From NCBI GenBank assembly GCA_013204555.1, contig JABMNO010000024.1:67953-131952 (forward strand): 64,000 nucleotides of DNA, written 5' to 3'. Source of the DNA: Chloroflexota bacterium. GTDB lineage: Bacteria; Chloroflexota; Dehalococcoidia; Lucifugimonadales; Lucifugimonadaceae. Position 1 is the stretch's first letter; each line of letters opens with the position of its first letter. The translations under genes were made by a program, and so were the position numbers. The notes below the pieces were generated by a model. It saw nothing but the letters and a program-made list of their open reading frames with translations, had not been told where the DNA came from and did not search any database. This document shows positions 8,591-16,632 of this stretch, one piece after another.

Positions 8591-9430
8591 CTACGCTGGC
8601 TTCACTGCCTTGAGCGACAGCGAGTAGACGCTGCCCGCCCAGGTTGTGCCTTCGCCAGAAGAGAGAGCAACTTCGGAGATGGTTTCTGGGGCCTCGAACC
8701 CTGCGTCAACGATCTGCTGCAGGTACTTGTCACGGTCTTCAGCGCCACCCACACATGAGACCCACTGGGCCGCGTCTTGCACCACCTCAGGCGGCAGGTC
8801 ACCAATGGTCACCATGTCTGAGATGAAGATACGACCGCCGGGCTTGAGCACGCGGAAAGCCTCTGCGAAGACGCGTGGCTTGTCGGGCACAAGGGCCAAT
8901 ACGCAGTTTGAGATAACTGCGTCAACCTGCCCGTCTGGAATCGGGATGGCCTCAATTGGCGCGAGTTTGAATTCGACGTTGTGCGCTTCAAGCTTGCGGG
9001 CGTTTTCGCGGGCGAGCTCGACCATCTTGATAGTCATATCTATGCCGATTACCTTGCCGGTCTCGCCCACCATCTTGGAGGCCAGGAAGCAGTCGATGCC
9101 TCCACCAGATCCGAGGTCCACGACAGTTTCGCCGGGCTTCAGGTCGCTGATGGCGGTTGGATTGCCACAGCCAGCGGATGCGGCGGCGGCTTCAGCGGGG
9201 ATTGCCGCGATCTCATCGAGATCGTAGAGCCCGTTGGCGGCGGTGCCGCAACAGTCGTCGGCTGTGGCCTCCGGGCCACAACAGCCCGCTTCGGTGCCGC
9301 GGTCGGCCACCTTGGAGTAGTGCTCCTGCACCGCAGCTTTGATCTGCTCGGTCTCGGTGAGGGGAGGCCGACCCTGGACATCGCCTGACGCGATGGCAGA
9401 GTTGAGAGCGTTACGTTCGTCGGTTGTCAT
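8591..9430 (-). CDS. arsM: Arsenite methyltransferase
   Basis: 279-residue SAM-dependent methyltransferase of the ArsM type. The sequence shows HYSKVADRG and a Cys-rich insert (CCGPEA, CCGTAA) near residues 48-62, then SAGCGNP, the SAM-binding motif VVDLGSGGGID, VIGIDMT, the conserved Cys in ISNCVLALVPDK, and a further Cys in WVSCVGGAEDRD. The last two correspond to the cysteines that bind As(III) for methylation in this family. The enzyme acts in the cytoplasm and converts arsenite to methylated arsenicals. It sits 32 bp downstream of a PadR-type regulator with two CC pairs, which supports metalloid-responsive expression. ATG 9430 is the first Met. Confidence 0.92.
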   Translation of the reverse strand: MTTDERNALNSAIASGDVQGRPPLTETEQIKAAVQEHYSKVADRGTEAGCCGPEATADDCCGTAANGLYDLDEIAAIPAEAAAASAGCGNPTAISDLKPGETVVDLGSGGGIDCFLASKMVGETGKVIGIDMTIKMVELARENARKLEAHNVEFKLAPIEAIPIPDGQVDAVISNCVLALVPDKPRVFAEAFRVLKPGGRIFISDMVTIGDLPPEVVQDAAQWVSCVGGAEDRDKYLQQIVDAGFEAPETISEVALSSGEGTTWAGSVYSLSLKAVKPA

Positions 9431-9462
9431 TTTCGAATCTCCTGAGGCGTCTGAGTGTACTG

Positions 9463-9837
9463 CTATCCAATGATTTGCTGAACTGTTCGTTCAAGTGAGG
9501 GAAGAACCTTCTGCCAGACCCGCGCACCTGCGGCCAGCGCATCCTCACCAAGTGGTGTCAGGTGACAGACTTTTCTTGTCCGGCCACCCGTCGACTCCTC
9601 TATGCACTCCACGTATCCGCCGGACACCAGTTCCTTGAGTGCGGGGTAGATCATGGCGTCAGTAGGGTCGCAACAGCCGTCGCAACACTCGGCGATGGAG
9701 CGTTTGAGTTCGTAGCCGTGCTTTGGTCCATCATTCAACGACGAAAGCAAGAAGAACCGGGCAAGAGCGCGTGTGCTAAGTCCGTCCCAGTAGGTTTCGT
9801 CTGTGAGGTCTTTGATGTTCGTAAGAGTGGTTGTCAT
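9463..9837 (-). CDS. PadR-family repressor with Cys pairs, likely metalloid sensor
   Basis: 124 residues. The PadR winged helix is clear: LARFFLLSSLNDGPKHGYELKRS, then IYPALKELVSGGYVE and GRTRKVCHLTPLG. Between helices 2 and 3 lies ECCDGCCDP, two Cys pairs rarely found in ordinary PadR proteins, with a further Cys at CIEE and at VCHL. Placed directly before arsM, this suggests that As(III) binding releases the repressor. That is inference; the Cys motif is seen directly. ATG 9837 overlaps one arm of an inverted repeat (9836-9886), which fits autoregulation. It is the first gene of a three-gene leftward operon. Confidence 0.85.
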   Translation of the reverse strand: MTTTLTNIKDLTDETYWDGLSTRALARFFLLSSLNDGPKHGYELKRSIAECCDGCCDPTDAMIYPALKELVSGGYVECIEESTGGRTRKVCHLTPLGEDALAAGARVWQKVLPSLERTVQQIIG

Positions 9838-9886
9838 ACCTAGCGTGCTTATATCTAGTGTTCCTATATATAGCTATGCTAGGTAT
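9836..9886 (-). promoter_or_regulatory. Inverted-repeat operator of the PadR-arsM operon
   Basis: Perfect 9-bp arms, ATACCTAGC (9836-9844) and GCTAGGTAT (9878-9886), enclose an A/T-rich spacer that contains the palindrome CTATATATAG (9864-9873), which could hold the -10 region. One arm covers the PadR start codon. The layout suits a dimeric winged-helix repressor that blocks its own promoter. Confidence 0.55.
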
Positions 9887-9931
9887 CATCGCGCCGCAGT
9901 GGCGGGCGCGTCAACGGCCTGATGACATCAC

Positions 9932-9960
9932 GGTAGCTGCGGGGCTTGCCCCGCTCTTCT
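9932..9960 (+). repeat. REP-like palindromic unit
   Basis: Reads GGTAGCTGCGGGGCTTG then CCCCGCTCTTCT, with an inner hairpin GCGGGGC-TT-GCCCCGC. The same unit recurs inverted and interrupted at 11436-11486, and related forms form an inverted pair at 40743-40844. Confidence 0.6.
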
Positions 9961-10014
9961 GCAGCCGACATCTATACACACGCTGATCACGCGCTCATCT
10001 CATCAGTCTTTCCA

Positions 10015-10062
10015 GGTTCTCCTGAGCTTAGTCGAAGGGTGGAGGCTGGAATCCAGGCACGC
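10015..10062 (+). repeat. Dispersed repeats (GGTTCTCCTGAGC type and CCAGGCACGC type)
   Basis: Two short elements lie next to each other. The first, ending GTCGAAGGG, recurs inverted at 11447-11470. The second, GGCTGGAATCCAGGCACGC, is the reverse complement of a degenerate copy at 11349-11372. Both resemble very common intergenic repeats of bacterial genomes. Confidence 0.5.
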
Positions 10063-10338
10063 ACATTGGAAGTCAGAAGACGCCCGATGCGAGCTAAAAA
10101 TCGGTCCGGCAGATATGGCAGGCGCTGCAATCTAGCGTTACGTGCCTGGGTTCCGGACATCTCCGCAAAGCCTCCGATTCCGGAAAGACGGATAGTGCGA
10201 TTCGCTAATGACAATGTGCGTCTGAGGGAAGAGCGGGTCATAGACCCGCCGCTACCGCGGGTGTAAGTGGTCGACATTGCGGGAGTATGATTTCCGGCGG
10301 TGTATTGGGCATCGATTACGGGGATTAAGGATGTGATC

Positions 10339-11265
10339 TTGAGCAGCAAGTTGAGTGTGGCGGTTGTTGGAGCTGGCGGGACTGGTGGGTATTACGGTGG
10401 TGCGCTGGCTAAGGCGGGGCATGAGGTGACGATGATTGCCCGGGGGCCGCATCTGGCGGCGATCAATGCGAACGGCCTGCAGGTGAATACGGTGCTGATG
10501 GGTGATTACCATCTGGACGTTGCGGCGACGGATGACATGGGGTCGATTGGGTCGGTCGATCTGGTTATTTTCGCGGTGAAGAGCAACGGGACGGATGCCG
10601 CTATTACGGCCATGGCGCCGCTGGTTGGAAAAGGCACGATGATCATCTCAACCCAGAACGGCATTGATAGCGAACGACTGCTTGCCGAGGCGTTTGGGCC
10701 GGACCATATCCTGGGCTGCGCCGCCACTGTGTCGGCGAAGATCTCCGCGCCGGGCGTGGTGACGCAAGCGGGCGGTCCCGGCACGCTGGAGATTGGCGAG
10801 ATGGCGGGGGACACGTCGGAGAGGGTTGAAGAGCTGGTGGCGACGTGCAGTGACGCGGGGATCGCGGCATCAACGCACGAGAATATCGAGCTTGGGATCT
10901 GGCAGAAGTTCACGTTTATATGCGCGCTGAGCGGTATGACGGCGATGACGCGAAAGCCGATTGGCGACATCTTTGCTCAGGAGACGACGACTGCGATGTA
11001 CTTGCTGGTGTTAGAAGAGGTGGCGGCGATTGCCCGGGCTGAGGGGATTGCGATGCCAGAGAATGCGGCGTCAAACATCTTGAAGACTACGCAGGCGCGT
11101 GAGCCGTTCACTATTGGTTCGATGGGGCATGACGTAATCGCAGGGAATGCGATTGAGATTGGGTTGCTGAACGGGCGTGTGGTTGAGCTGGGTGCCCAAC
11201 ACGGGATTGCAACGCCGGCCAACTTTGCGGTGACGGCGGCGTTGATGCCATCGGAAAACGGCTAG
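10339..11265 (+). CDS. 2-dehydropantoate 2-reductase family protein (ApbA/PanE)
   Basis: The Rossmann motif VAVVGAGGTGGYYGGALAKAG lies right at the N-terminus, then VTMIARG, VDLVIFAVKS and TQNGID, the last matching the conserved Asn of the family. The C-terminal helical domain starts near residue 170 and contains the catalytic Lys in LGIWQKFTF. The best start is TTG 10339, with AAGGA at 10327-10331. The earlier in-frame starts at 10300 and 10333 add residues that are not family-like or leave no room for the ribosome site. It reduces a 2-keto acid with NAD(P)H. Ketopantoate (pantothenate synthesis) is the textbook substrate, but many paralogues use other keto acids and no pantothenate gene is nearby, so the role stays general. 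Confidence 0.8.
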   Translation: MSSKLSVAVVGAGGTGGYYGGALAKAGHEVTMIARGPHLAAINANGLQVNTVLMGDYHLDVAATDDMGSIGSVDLVIFAVKSNGTDAAITAMAPLVGKGTMIISTQNGIDSERLLAEAFGPDHILGCAATVSAKISAPGVVTQAGGPGTLEIGEMAGDTSERVEELVATCSDAGIAASTHENIELGIWQKFTFICALSGMTAMTRKPIGDIFAQETTTAMYLLVLEEVAAIARAEGIAMPENAASNILKTTQAREPFTIGSMGHDVIAGNAIEIGLLNGRVVELGAQHGIATPANFAVTAALMPSENG

Positions 11266-11435
11266 CGCGCCATCGGTAGATTGCCACGCTGCGTTTGATG
11301 CACTCTGATCTCGGTCGCGTATCTGACGTATTTTGATCTCCTAGGAGGGCGTGCCTGGATTCCGGCCTACGCAGGAAAGACGCAGCGAAGGTGGCAGTTG
11401 GATGGACGGTCGTGGGTGACCTGGCGTTGGCACGT

Positions 11436-11486
11436 GAAGAGCGGGGCCCTTCGACTGGCTCAGGAGAACCAAGCCCCGCAGCTACC
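11436..11486 (-). repeat. REP-like unit interrupted by a second repeat
   Basis: On the minus strand the outer parts read GGTAGCTGCGGGGCTTG and GCCCCGCTCTTC, matching the uninterrupted unit at 9932-9960. Between them, exactly in the hairpin loop, sits the GTTCTCCTGAGCCAGTCGAAGG element that also occurs alone at 10015-10039. Confidence 0.6.
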
Positions 11487-11539
11487 TCGCTGACGTGCGC
11501 CAGGACGTGGTCGTGGAGACCGTTACACCTTGCTGCGCC

Positions 11540-11545
11540 TATAAT
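11540..11545 (+). promoter_or_regulatory. Probable -10 box of polA
   Basis: TATAAT, a perfect match to the sigma-70 -10 hexamer, 36 bp before the polA start codon. No good -35 hexamer was found at the usual distance. Confidence 0.4.
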
Positions 11546-11581
11546 CCGGCTATCTCACTTTGAACTTGACACGAGGTTGCC

Positions 11582-14410
11582 GTGGCGCCGAAAAAACCGC
11601 TTCTTCTACTGATGGATGGCCATGCGATGGTCTTCCGGGCGTGGTTCTCGATACCTGAGCGGCTGTCCAACACAGCGGGCGTCGATACGCGCGGTGTTTA
11701 CGGATTCATGAACACCTTTATCAAGGTGATCAACGACCACAAGCCATCGCACGTCGTGCTTACGTTCGATCCCAAAGGGCCAACGTTCAGGGATGAGTTG
11801 TTCCCGGCATACAAGGCTCAGCGGCCGCCAGCACCGGACGATCTCCATGCCCAGATTCCCATGTTGAAAGACGTGATGGGAGCGTTTGGCGTTCCGGTGT
11901 TTGAGATCCCCAGGTACGAGGCTGATGACGCTATTGGAACGATTGCGAAGCAGGCCACGGAGCTTGGCATCGACACGCTGATTGTGACGGGCGATGCTGA
12001 CCAGCTACAGCTTGTGACTCCCAGCGTGAAACTGCTGATGTACACCGGCTTCGGAGATACCAAAATTTATGATGAGGCCGCGGTTTTCGAGCGATATGGT
12101 GGCCTTGGCCCCGATTCGATCGCCGACCTGAAAGCACTGATGGGTGATCCGTCCGACAACATTCCGGGGGTTCCAGGCGTTGGTCAGAAGGCGGCGCAGG
12201 GCGTGCTGATGGGCCCGCGTCACGTGGAGGCCCTCTACGAGAACCTCGATGCCGTTTTGGACACGGGCATTCGTGGTGCTAAGCGGGTGAAGGCGCTGCT
12301 GGAGGAGCACCGCGAGGAAGCCTTCCGCGGCAAGGTACTGACCACTATCGTGACCGATGTGCCAGGACTGCAGTTCAACCTGGATGAGGCGGAGTTCTGG
12401 AAATATGATCGCGAAGAAGTCGTCGCTGAACTCCTGAAACTCGACTTCAATACAGTGATCGCCCGCATACCGAAGCTCGCCGACGGCGACGCGAGCGCCA
12501 GTACGAGTCCAACTACCCCTACGGCAGCAGCCAATCAGCCCATGCAGTTGGGATTCGATACGGCAGAACCACCACCTGCGAAACAGGTTGATGGCGACTA
12601 CGCGACCGTGACTAAAGCATCGCAACTTGCCGATCTCGTAAAGGAGCTATCGAACGGCAGAGGATTCGCATTCGACACGGAAACCACCGGCACAAACCCT
12701 GTTATCTGCGATCTGGTTGGCATTTCTGTCTCGAACGCGGAGGACAAGGGCTGGTACATTCCCGTAGGCCACACGGAGGGCGAGCAGCTTCCGATGGCTG
12801 ATGTGCTGGACGCGCTGCGGCCACTATTTGAGAGTCCAGACATCCCCAAGTCCGCCCACAACGCGAATTTCGACCTGATGGTGCTCGAAAAGGTCGGCAT
12901 CCATTGTCAGGGGGTCGATTTCGACACCATGATCGCTGCAGCGTTGACCGGTCGTCGCCAGATCGGCCTCAAGCCACTTGCTCTTGACCAGTTCCAGGTG
13001 GAGATGACGCCCATCAAAGAACTTATCGGCGTCGGCAAGAAGCAAATCCCAATGTCAGAGGTAGCAGTGGACGCTGCCGCGCCATACGCCGCCGCCGATG
13101 CCGACTTCACGTGGCGGCTACGCCAGCGCTTCGAACCCCAGCTTGATCAACACGGAGCCCGCCACGTATTTGACGATATTGAGATGCCGTTGCTGCCGGT
13201 GATCGTGAAGATGCAGCTGAATGGAATGCTGATCGACACCACAGTGTTGAGCGACATGTCGAACGTCCTTGGCACGGAGATCGCAAACATACTCTCCGAT
13301 ACCGCTGAACTACTCGGTGGACGCGATCTAAATCTGAACTCAACGCAGCAACTGGCTGAGATCCTGTTCAATGAATGGGACGTGCCAAAGACTCGTCGGA
13401 CAAAAACCGGCTACACGTTGGACGCCAACACACTGGAAGGCCTTCTGGATAAGGAAGACATCCGTCCAGAGGCGCACGAACTGATAGGCAATGTTCTCAA
13501 GTACCGCAGCCTGACAAAGCTCAAGTCAACATACGTTGACGCCCTCCCGCTGTTGGTGGCTCCCGATACAGGCAGAGTCCATACCAGTTTCAACCAGGTT
13601 GGCTCGGCCACAGGACGGCTCTCCAGCGCTGATCCCAATGTGCAGAACATCCCTGTGCGCACGGAACTCGGTCGACAGGTCCGACGCGCGTTCGTAGCCG
13701 ACTCAACCAACGGCTGGTTGCTACTTGGCGCCGACTATTCGCAGATTGAGCTTCGCATCCTTGCGCACATGTCCCAGGAGCCGGGATTGCTGGCTGCATT
13801 TCACAGCGGAGAAGATATCCACGCTGCCACGGCCCGTGCAATGTACGAGATCGACGATGACGAGGCGGTAACCCCAGACGCTCGGCGAATTGCCAAGGTC
13901 CTGAACTTTGGCGTGATCTATGGTCTGGGACCAGTAGGCGTCGCACGTCAGACCGATCTGAGCCGGAAGCAGGGTCAGGAGTTCATAGATATGTACTTCA
14001 CCAAGTATCCGGGCATTCGGGAGTATCTGGAAGGCGTCAAAAACGCGGCGAAGCAGAACGGATACGTCGAAACGCTAACCGGACGCCGCCGCCGGCTTCC
14101 CGATCTCACCTCCGTCAACCCAGGCCACCGCGCCGCAGCGGAACGCATGGCCGTAAACATGCCAATTCAAGGCACGGCTGCGGACATCGTCAAGATCGCC
14201 ATGATCAACATCGACGAAGAAATGATCCGCCGCAAACTTGAGTCGCGAATGTCCATCCAGGTACACGACGAACTGATCTTCGAAGTCGCACCGGGCGAGC
14301 TAGAAGAGATGACCGGCCTCGCAAACGAGTACATGCCCGGCGCAATGGACCTGGACGTCCCCCTCAACATAGAAACCAAGTCCGGCCCAACATGGGGTGA
14401 TATGGAGTAG
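11582..14410 (+). CDS. polA: DNA polymerase I
   Basis: 942 residues with all three domains. The 5'-3' exonuclease (residues 1 to about 290) has LLMDGHAMVFRAWF, YEADDAIGT and GDPSDNIPGVPGVG. The 3'-5' proofreading domain (about 340-520) keeps Exo I DTETT (D365, E367), Exo II HNANFD and Exo III YAAADAD, so proofreading should be active, unlike in Taq-type enzymes. The polymerase domain has motif A DYSQIELRIL (about 718), motif B around KVLNFGVIYGL and motif C QVHDE (about 892). It fills gaps and removes RNA primers in replication and repair. The start is GTG 11582 with a GAGG ribosome site. It is a single gene; the next gene faces the opposite way. Confidence 0.97.
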   Translation: MAPKKPLLLLMDGHAMVFRAWFSIPERLSNTAGVDTRGVYGFMNTFIKVINDHKPSHVVLTFDPKGPTFRDELFPAYKAQRPPAPDDLHAQIPMLKDVMGAFGVPVFEIPRYEADDAIGTIAKQATELGIDTLIVTGDADQLQLVTPSVKLLMYTGFGDTKIYDEAAVFERYGGLGPDSIADLKALMGDPSDNIPGVPGVGQKAAQGVLMGPRHVEALYENLDAVLDTGIRGAKRVKALLEEHREEAFRGKVLTTIVTDVPGLQFNLDEAEFWKYDREEVVAELLKLDFNTVIARIPKLADGDASASTSPTTPTAAANQPMQLGFDTAEPPPAKQVDGDYATVTKASQLADLVKELSNGRGFAFDTETTGTNPVICDLVGISVSNAEDKGWYIPVGHTEGEQLPMADVLDALRPLFESPDIPKSAHNANFDLMVLEKVGIHCQGVDFDTMIAAALTGRRQIGLKPLALDQFQVEMTPIKELIGVGKKQIPMSEVAVDAAAPYAAADADFTWRLRQRFEPQLDQHGARHVFDDIEMPLLPVIVKMQLNGMLIDTTVLSDMSNVLGTEIANILSDTAELLGGRDLNLNSTQQLAEILFNEWDVPKTRRTKTGYTLDANTLEGLLDKEDIRPEAHELIGNVLKYRSLTKLKSTYVDALPLLVAPDTGRVHTSFNQVGSATGRLSSADPNVQNIPVRTELGRQVRRAFVADSTNGWLLLGADYSQIELRILAHMSQEPGLLAAFHSGEDIHAATARAMYEIDDDEAVTPDARRIAKVLNFGVIYGLGPVGVARQTDLSRKQGQEFIDMYFTKYPGIREYLEGVKNAAKQNGYVETLTGRRRRLPDLTSVNPGHRAAAERMAVNMPIQGTAADIVKIAMINIDEEMIRRKLESRMSIQVHDELIFEVAPGELEEMTGLANEYMPGAMDLDVPLNIETKSGPTWGDME

Positions 14411-14705
14411 GCGGCTGCGCCGCTGCACATTTTAAGCGAGGGGACAAGGAGTTCATCTTCGCGTCATGGATTGAGCAAATCCTCCCTCTGTCCATCGTTT
14501 CCGGTTGTGGTCATAACGGCCCTCGGAGCCGAACCTCAGGTCGACGATTGAGATGGATGCGGTTTCATGCGGTGGCGGCGTTAATTTCGTCTTAAATGCA
14601 AACGACGGGCATAGTGCCCGTCGTCTACGGCCGGAACGGGGCCGCCAGGTGCTTAGTTAGTGAGAGGTCCGTACCTGGCGGGCCTGCGAAATAGGTGGCG
14701 TCCGG
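14411..14705. other. Convergent intergenic region
   Basis: 295 bp between polA and a gene coming from the right. It holds a dispersed repeat at 14517-14540 (CGGCCCTCGGAGCCGAACCT...), which matches 20 of 24 bases of 22038-22061, and a strong hairpin at 14602-14624. No gene is seen. Confidence 0.5.
14602..14624. terminator. Hairpin between convergent genes
   Basis: ACGACGGGCA (14602-14611), a 3-nt loop, then TGCCCGTCGT: a perfect 10-bp stem. On the minus strand it is followed by TTTGCATTT, a weak U tract, so it probably ends the leftward gene at 14706-15266. The sequence has the same form as the dispersed GGG(T)CATA-type hairpins, so it may be a repeat that also serves as a terminator. Confidence 0.5.
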
Positions 14706-15266
14706 TTAGTTGGCGATTATCGCCGCTGCCTTCGCCTCTGCCCAGATGAGGGCTGCTCTGTTGAGCCTGGATGTGCCTGCCTTGAGGTCCTCGTCGAATG
14801 CAACTCCGTACTCAATGATGTTGCCAAAGTAGATGCTGAGTTCAATGAACCCGTCCTGTGTCTCTCGGATGGCGTCTCGGGCCAGCCCATGCGCCGTCGC
14901 AGAGGTCTCGGGGACATCCACTTTGTCCCACGCAACAATCAATGCCTGCGTATCGTCGGCAAGATTCTGTGTGAGTGTCTTGCCCTCTAGAGCGCGCTCA
15001 TCGTAAAGCTCTGGGGTCTCAAGAGAGATTCCGTTGTAGTCGACCAGGAAAGCGTTCCACTGGCCCACAATCTCGTTGTGCTGGACCACAAGCGGCGTGA
15101 GCGACTGTTCATAGATAGTCAGCGTTGTGCCGCCGCCGAATAGGACGGCAAGGATGGCGATAGTGCCTATCCCAATTGCCAGTATTGCTGCTGAGACGGC
15201 AATTGCGCGTCCGCCAATGGCTCGCGCTGGGCGTTCAACTCTCTCGACAACTTCAATCGTAGTCAT
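14706..15266 (-). CDS. Single-span membrane protein of unknown function
   Basis: 186 residues. A short cytoplasmic N-terminus rich in Arg/Glu is followed by one long hydrophobic segment (residues about 20-48, AIAVSAAILAIGIGTIAILAVLFGG). The remaining 135 residues look like an external helical domain (YEQSLTPLVVQHNEIVGQW, LNRAALIWAEAKAAA). No family was recognised. The topology recalls four-helix sensor or extracellular domains, but there is no kinase or methyl-accepting part. The gene stands alone between convergent polA and the alcohol dehydrogenase. Confidence 0.6.
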   Translation of the reverse strand: MTTIEVVERVERPARAIGGRAIAVSAAILAIGIGTIAILAVLFGGGTTLTIYEQSLTPLVVQHNEIVGQWNAFLVDYNGISLETPELYDERALEGKTLTQNLADDTQALIVAWDKVDVPETSATAHGLARDAIRETQDGFIELSIYFGNIIEYGVAFDEDLKAGTSRLNRAALIWAEAKAAAIIAN

Positions 15267-15424
15267 GTTTGCAGGTTCCCATTACTTTGCAGTTGTTCCG
15301 GCCAAGGAGATGTAACTGCGACTTCAACGAACCTAAGCATCTCGCATGTGTGCTGCGAAAGAGGCTCAAATAGGCTCAGTGGCGCGCACCAAAAGGCTCA
15401 CTCCCTGCCGTATTCATCATCGGC

Positions 15425-16471
15425 TCAGACTTCCACGTGGACCTTGAGAGACCCTGAGGCCTTGTCATAGGCCAGGTCAAATCCTTCTTGTATACCCTCA
15501 AGCGGGACCCTGTGCGTAACCATCTCCCGCAACGGCGCCCTACCGCTGGCGAGGATGTCGATTGAGACCTCATAATCGTGATGACCATCCACCACTCCGT
15601 AGCATGAGGACAGCAGAATCGACTTCTCCTCCAGCATCGGGCGCAGGAAGTCGAATTCAAACGGGTTGCGGAACCCACCAATGATGATCGCCTTACCCTG
15701 CGGCCTGCATGCCTCCAACGACTGAACCAGCGTGTCCGGCGTGGTGCCACCAATCGATTCGAGCACTACATCGGCACCGCGGCCGTCGGTCTCGGCGCGG
15801 GCGGTGTCTTCCAGCTCACCAGGCTCAGAACCCACAACGATATCCGCACCCATTGCTGCCGCGGCCATCTTCTGCTGGTCATACTTGGCCGACGCAATGA
15901 TTTTGCCTGCGCCAAGGTGACGAGCGGCTGCAATTGCGGTCAGGCCGATAGTGGCCGATCCCACAACCGCTACCGTGTCACCCGGCGCTATGCCGCCCCA
16001 TCGCACAGCGTGAACCGAGACGGCCAGAGGCTCCACGAGCGCGCCGTCCGTCCAATCCATGTCATCCGTCAGCTTGAACAACCCCGCTGGCTTGCGTGTC
16101 ATGTACTCAGCAAATCCGCCGCCGGTGTCGCCGACTTTGTCACGACAGTGGCGGTACTGACCAGACCGGCAGTACCAGCAATCCAGGCACGCCTGCCCCG
16201 CCCCGATAGTCTCAATGGCCACACGGTCGCCCACCTGTAGCCGTGACTCACCTTCGGGCAACTCAACGATCTCACCGGCAACCTCATGGCCGCTCGGCAT
16301 CACCTGCTCTTCAGTGCGTTCGTTGTTCATGTGGAGATCGGAGCCGCAGATGCCTGTTTGTCGCACGCGGACCAGTGCCGAGCCAACAAACGACTTCGGC
16401 ATCGCCAGATCATCGCGGAAATTTACTTTGTCGCCGCCATCGTGGAGAGCACCGCGCATTGTTTCGGGCAT
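15425..16471 (-). CDS. Zinc-dependent medium-chain alcohol dehydrogenase
   Basis: 348 residues from ATG 16471 (MPETMRGAL); the open frame extends 54 codons further but without family-like sequence. Catalytic zinc ligands are C in TGICGSDLH, H/E in GHEVAGE, and E in VEPLAVS. Structural zinc is held by C-x2-C-x2-C-x7-C in CLDCWYCRSGQYRHC. The nucleotide-binding fold is VAVVGSATIGLTAIAAARHLG, with GSATIG in place of the usual GAGxIG. The family includes threonine, sorbitol and galactitol dehydrogenases, so it likely oxidises a polyol or hydroxy acid with NAD(P). It is divergent from an aldolase gene at 16633 with 161 bp between the starts, which suggests shared control in one sugar-acid pathway. 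Confidence 0.87.
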   Translation of the reverse strand: MPETMRGALHDGGDKVNFRDDLAMPKSFVGSALVRVRQTGICGSDLHMNNERTEEQVMPSGHEVAGEIVELPEGESRLQVGDRVAIETIGAGQACLDCWYCRSGQYRHCRDKVGDTGGGFAEYMTRKPAGLFKLTDDMDWTDGALVEPLAVSVHAVRWGGIAPGDTVAVVGSATIGLTAIAAARHLGAGKIIASAKYDQQKMAAAAMGADIVVGSEPGELEDTARAETDGRGADVVLESIGGTTPDTLVQSLEACRPQGKAIIIGGFRNPFEFDFLRPMLEEKSILLSSCYGVVDGHHDYEVSIDILASGRAPLREMVTHRVPLEGIQEGFDLAYDKASGSLKVHVEV

Positions 16472-16632
16472 ATGAGCTACCTGTTTTGTGTGGAGTAGTG
16501 TCGTGTGAATGCCGGATTGTACCCGCGCCGGCGCATTCGATTGCGATACAGTCGAGTTCTTGCGCAACAAAGGCCCGGCTCGCCAACCGTAAAATAAGGG
16601 CAGCGACGCCGGAGCATTCAGGAGATAACCCA

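Larger units (their letters stand above)
9838..10338. other. 500-bp gene-free region with dispersed repeats
   Basis: Apart from the PadR operator it holds short repeat units: a hairpin unit at 9932-9960, GGTTCTCCTGAGC...GTCGAAGGG at 10015-10039, and two degenerate GTGCCTGG(A/G)TTCCGG-type pieces (10044-10062 and 10140-10190). A further GCGGGTC-ATA-GACCCGC hairpin lies around 10237-10253. No convincing coding sequence was found. Confidence 0.6.
11266..11581. other. Intergenic region with nested repeats before polA
   Basis: Holds a GTGCCTGGATTCCGG-type repeat (11349-11372), an interrupted REP-like unit (11436-11486) and a TATAAT box (11540-11545). No coding sequence is supported. Confidence 0.6.

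Noticed and set aside
9946..10266. 106-codon ORF in the PadR / ketopantoate-reductase gap
   Set aside because: It is built almost wholly from dispersed repeats and hairpins, with no ribosome site and no family-like sequence.
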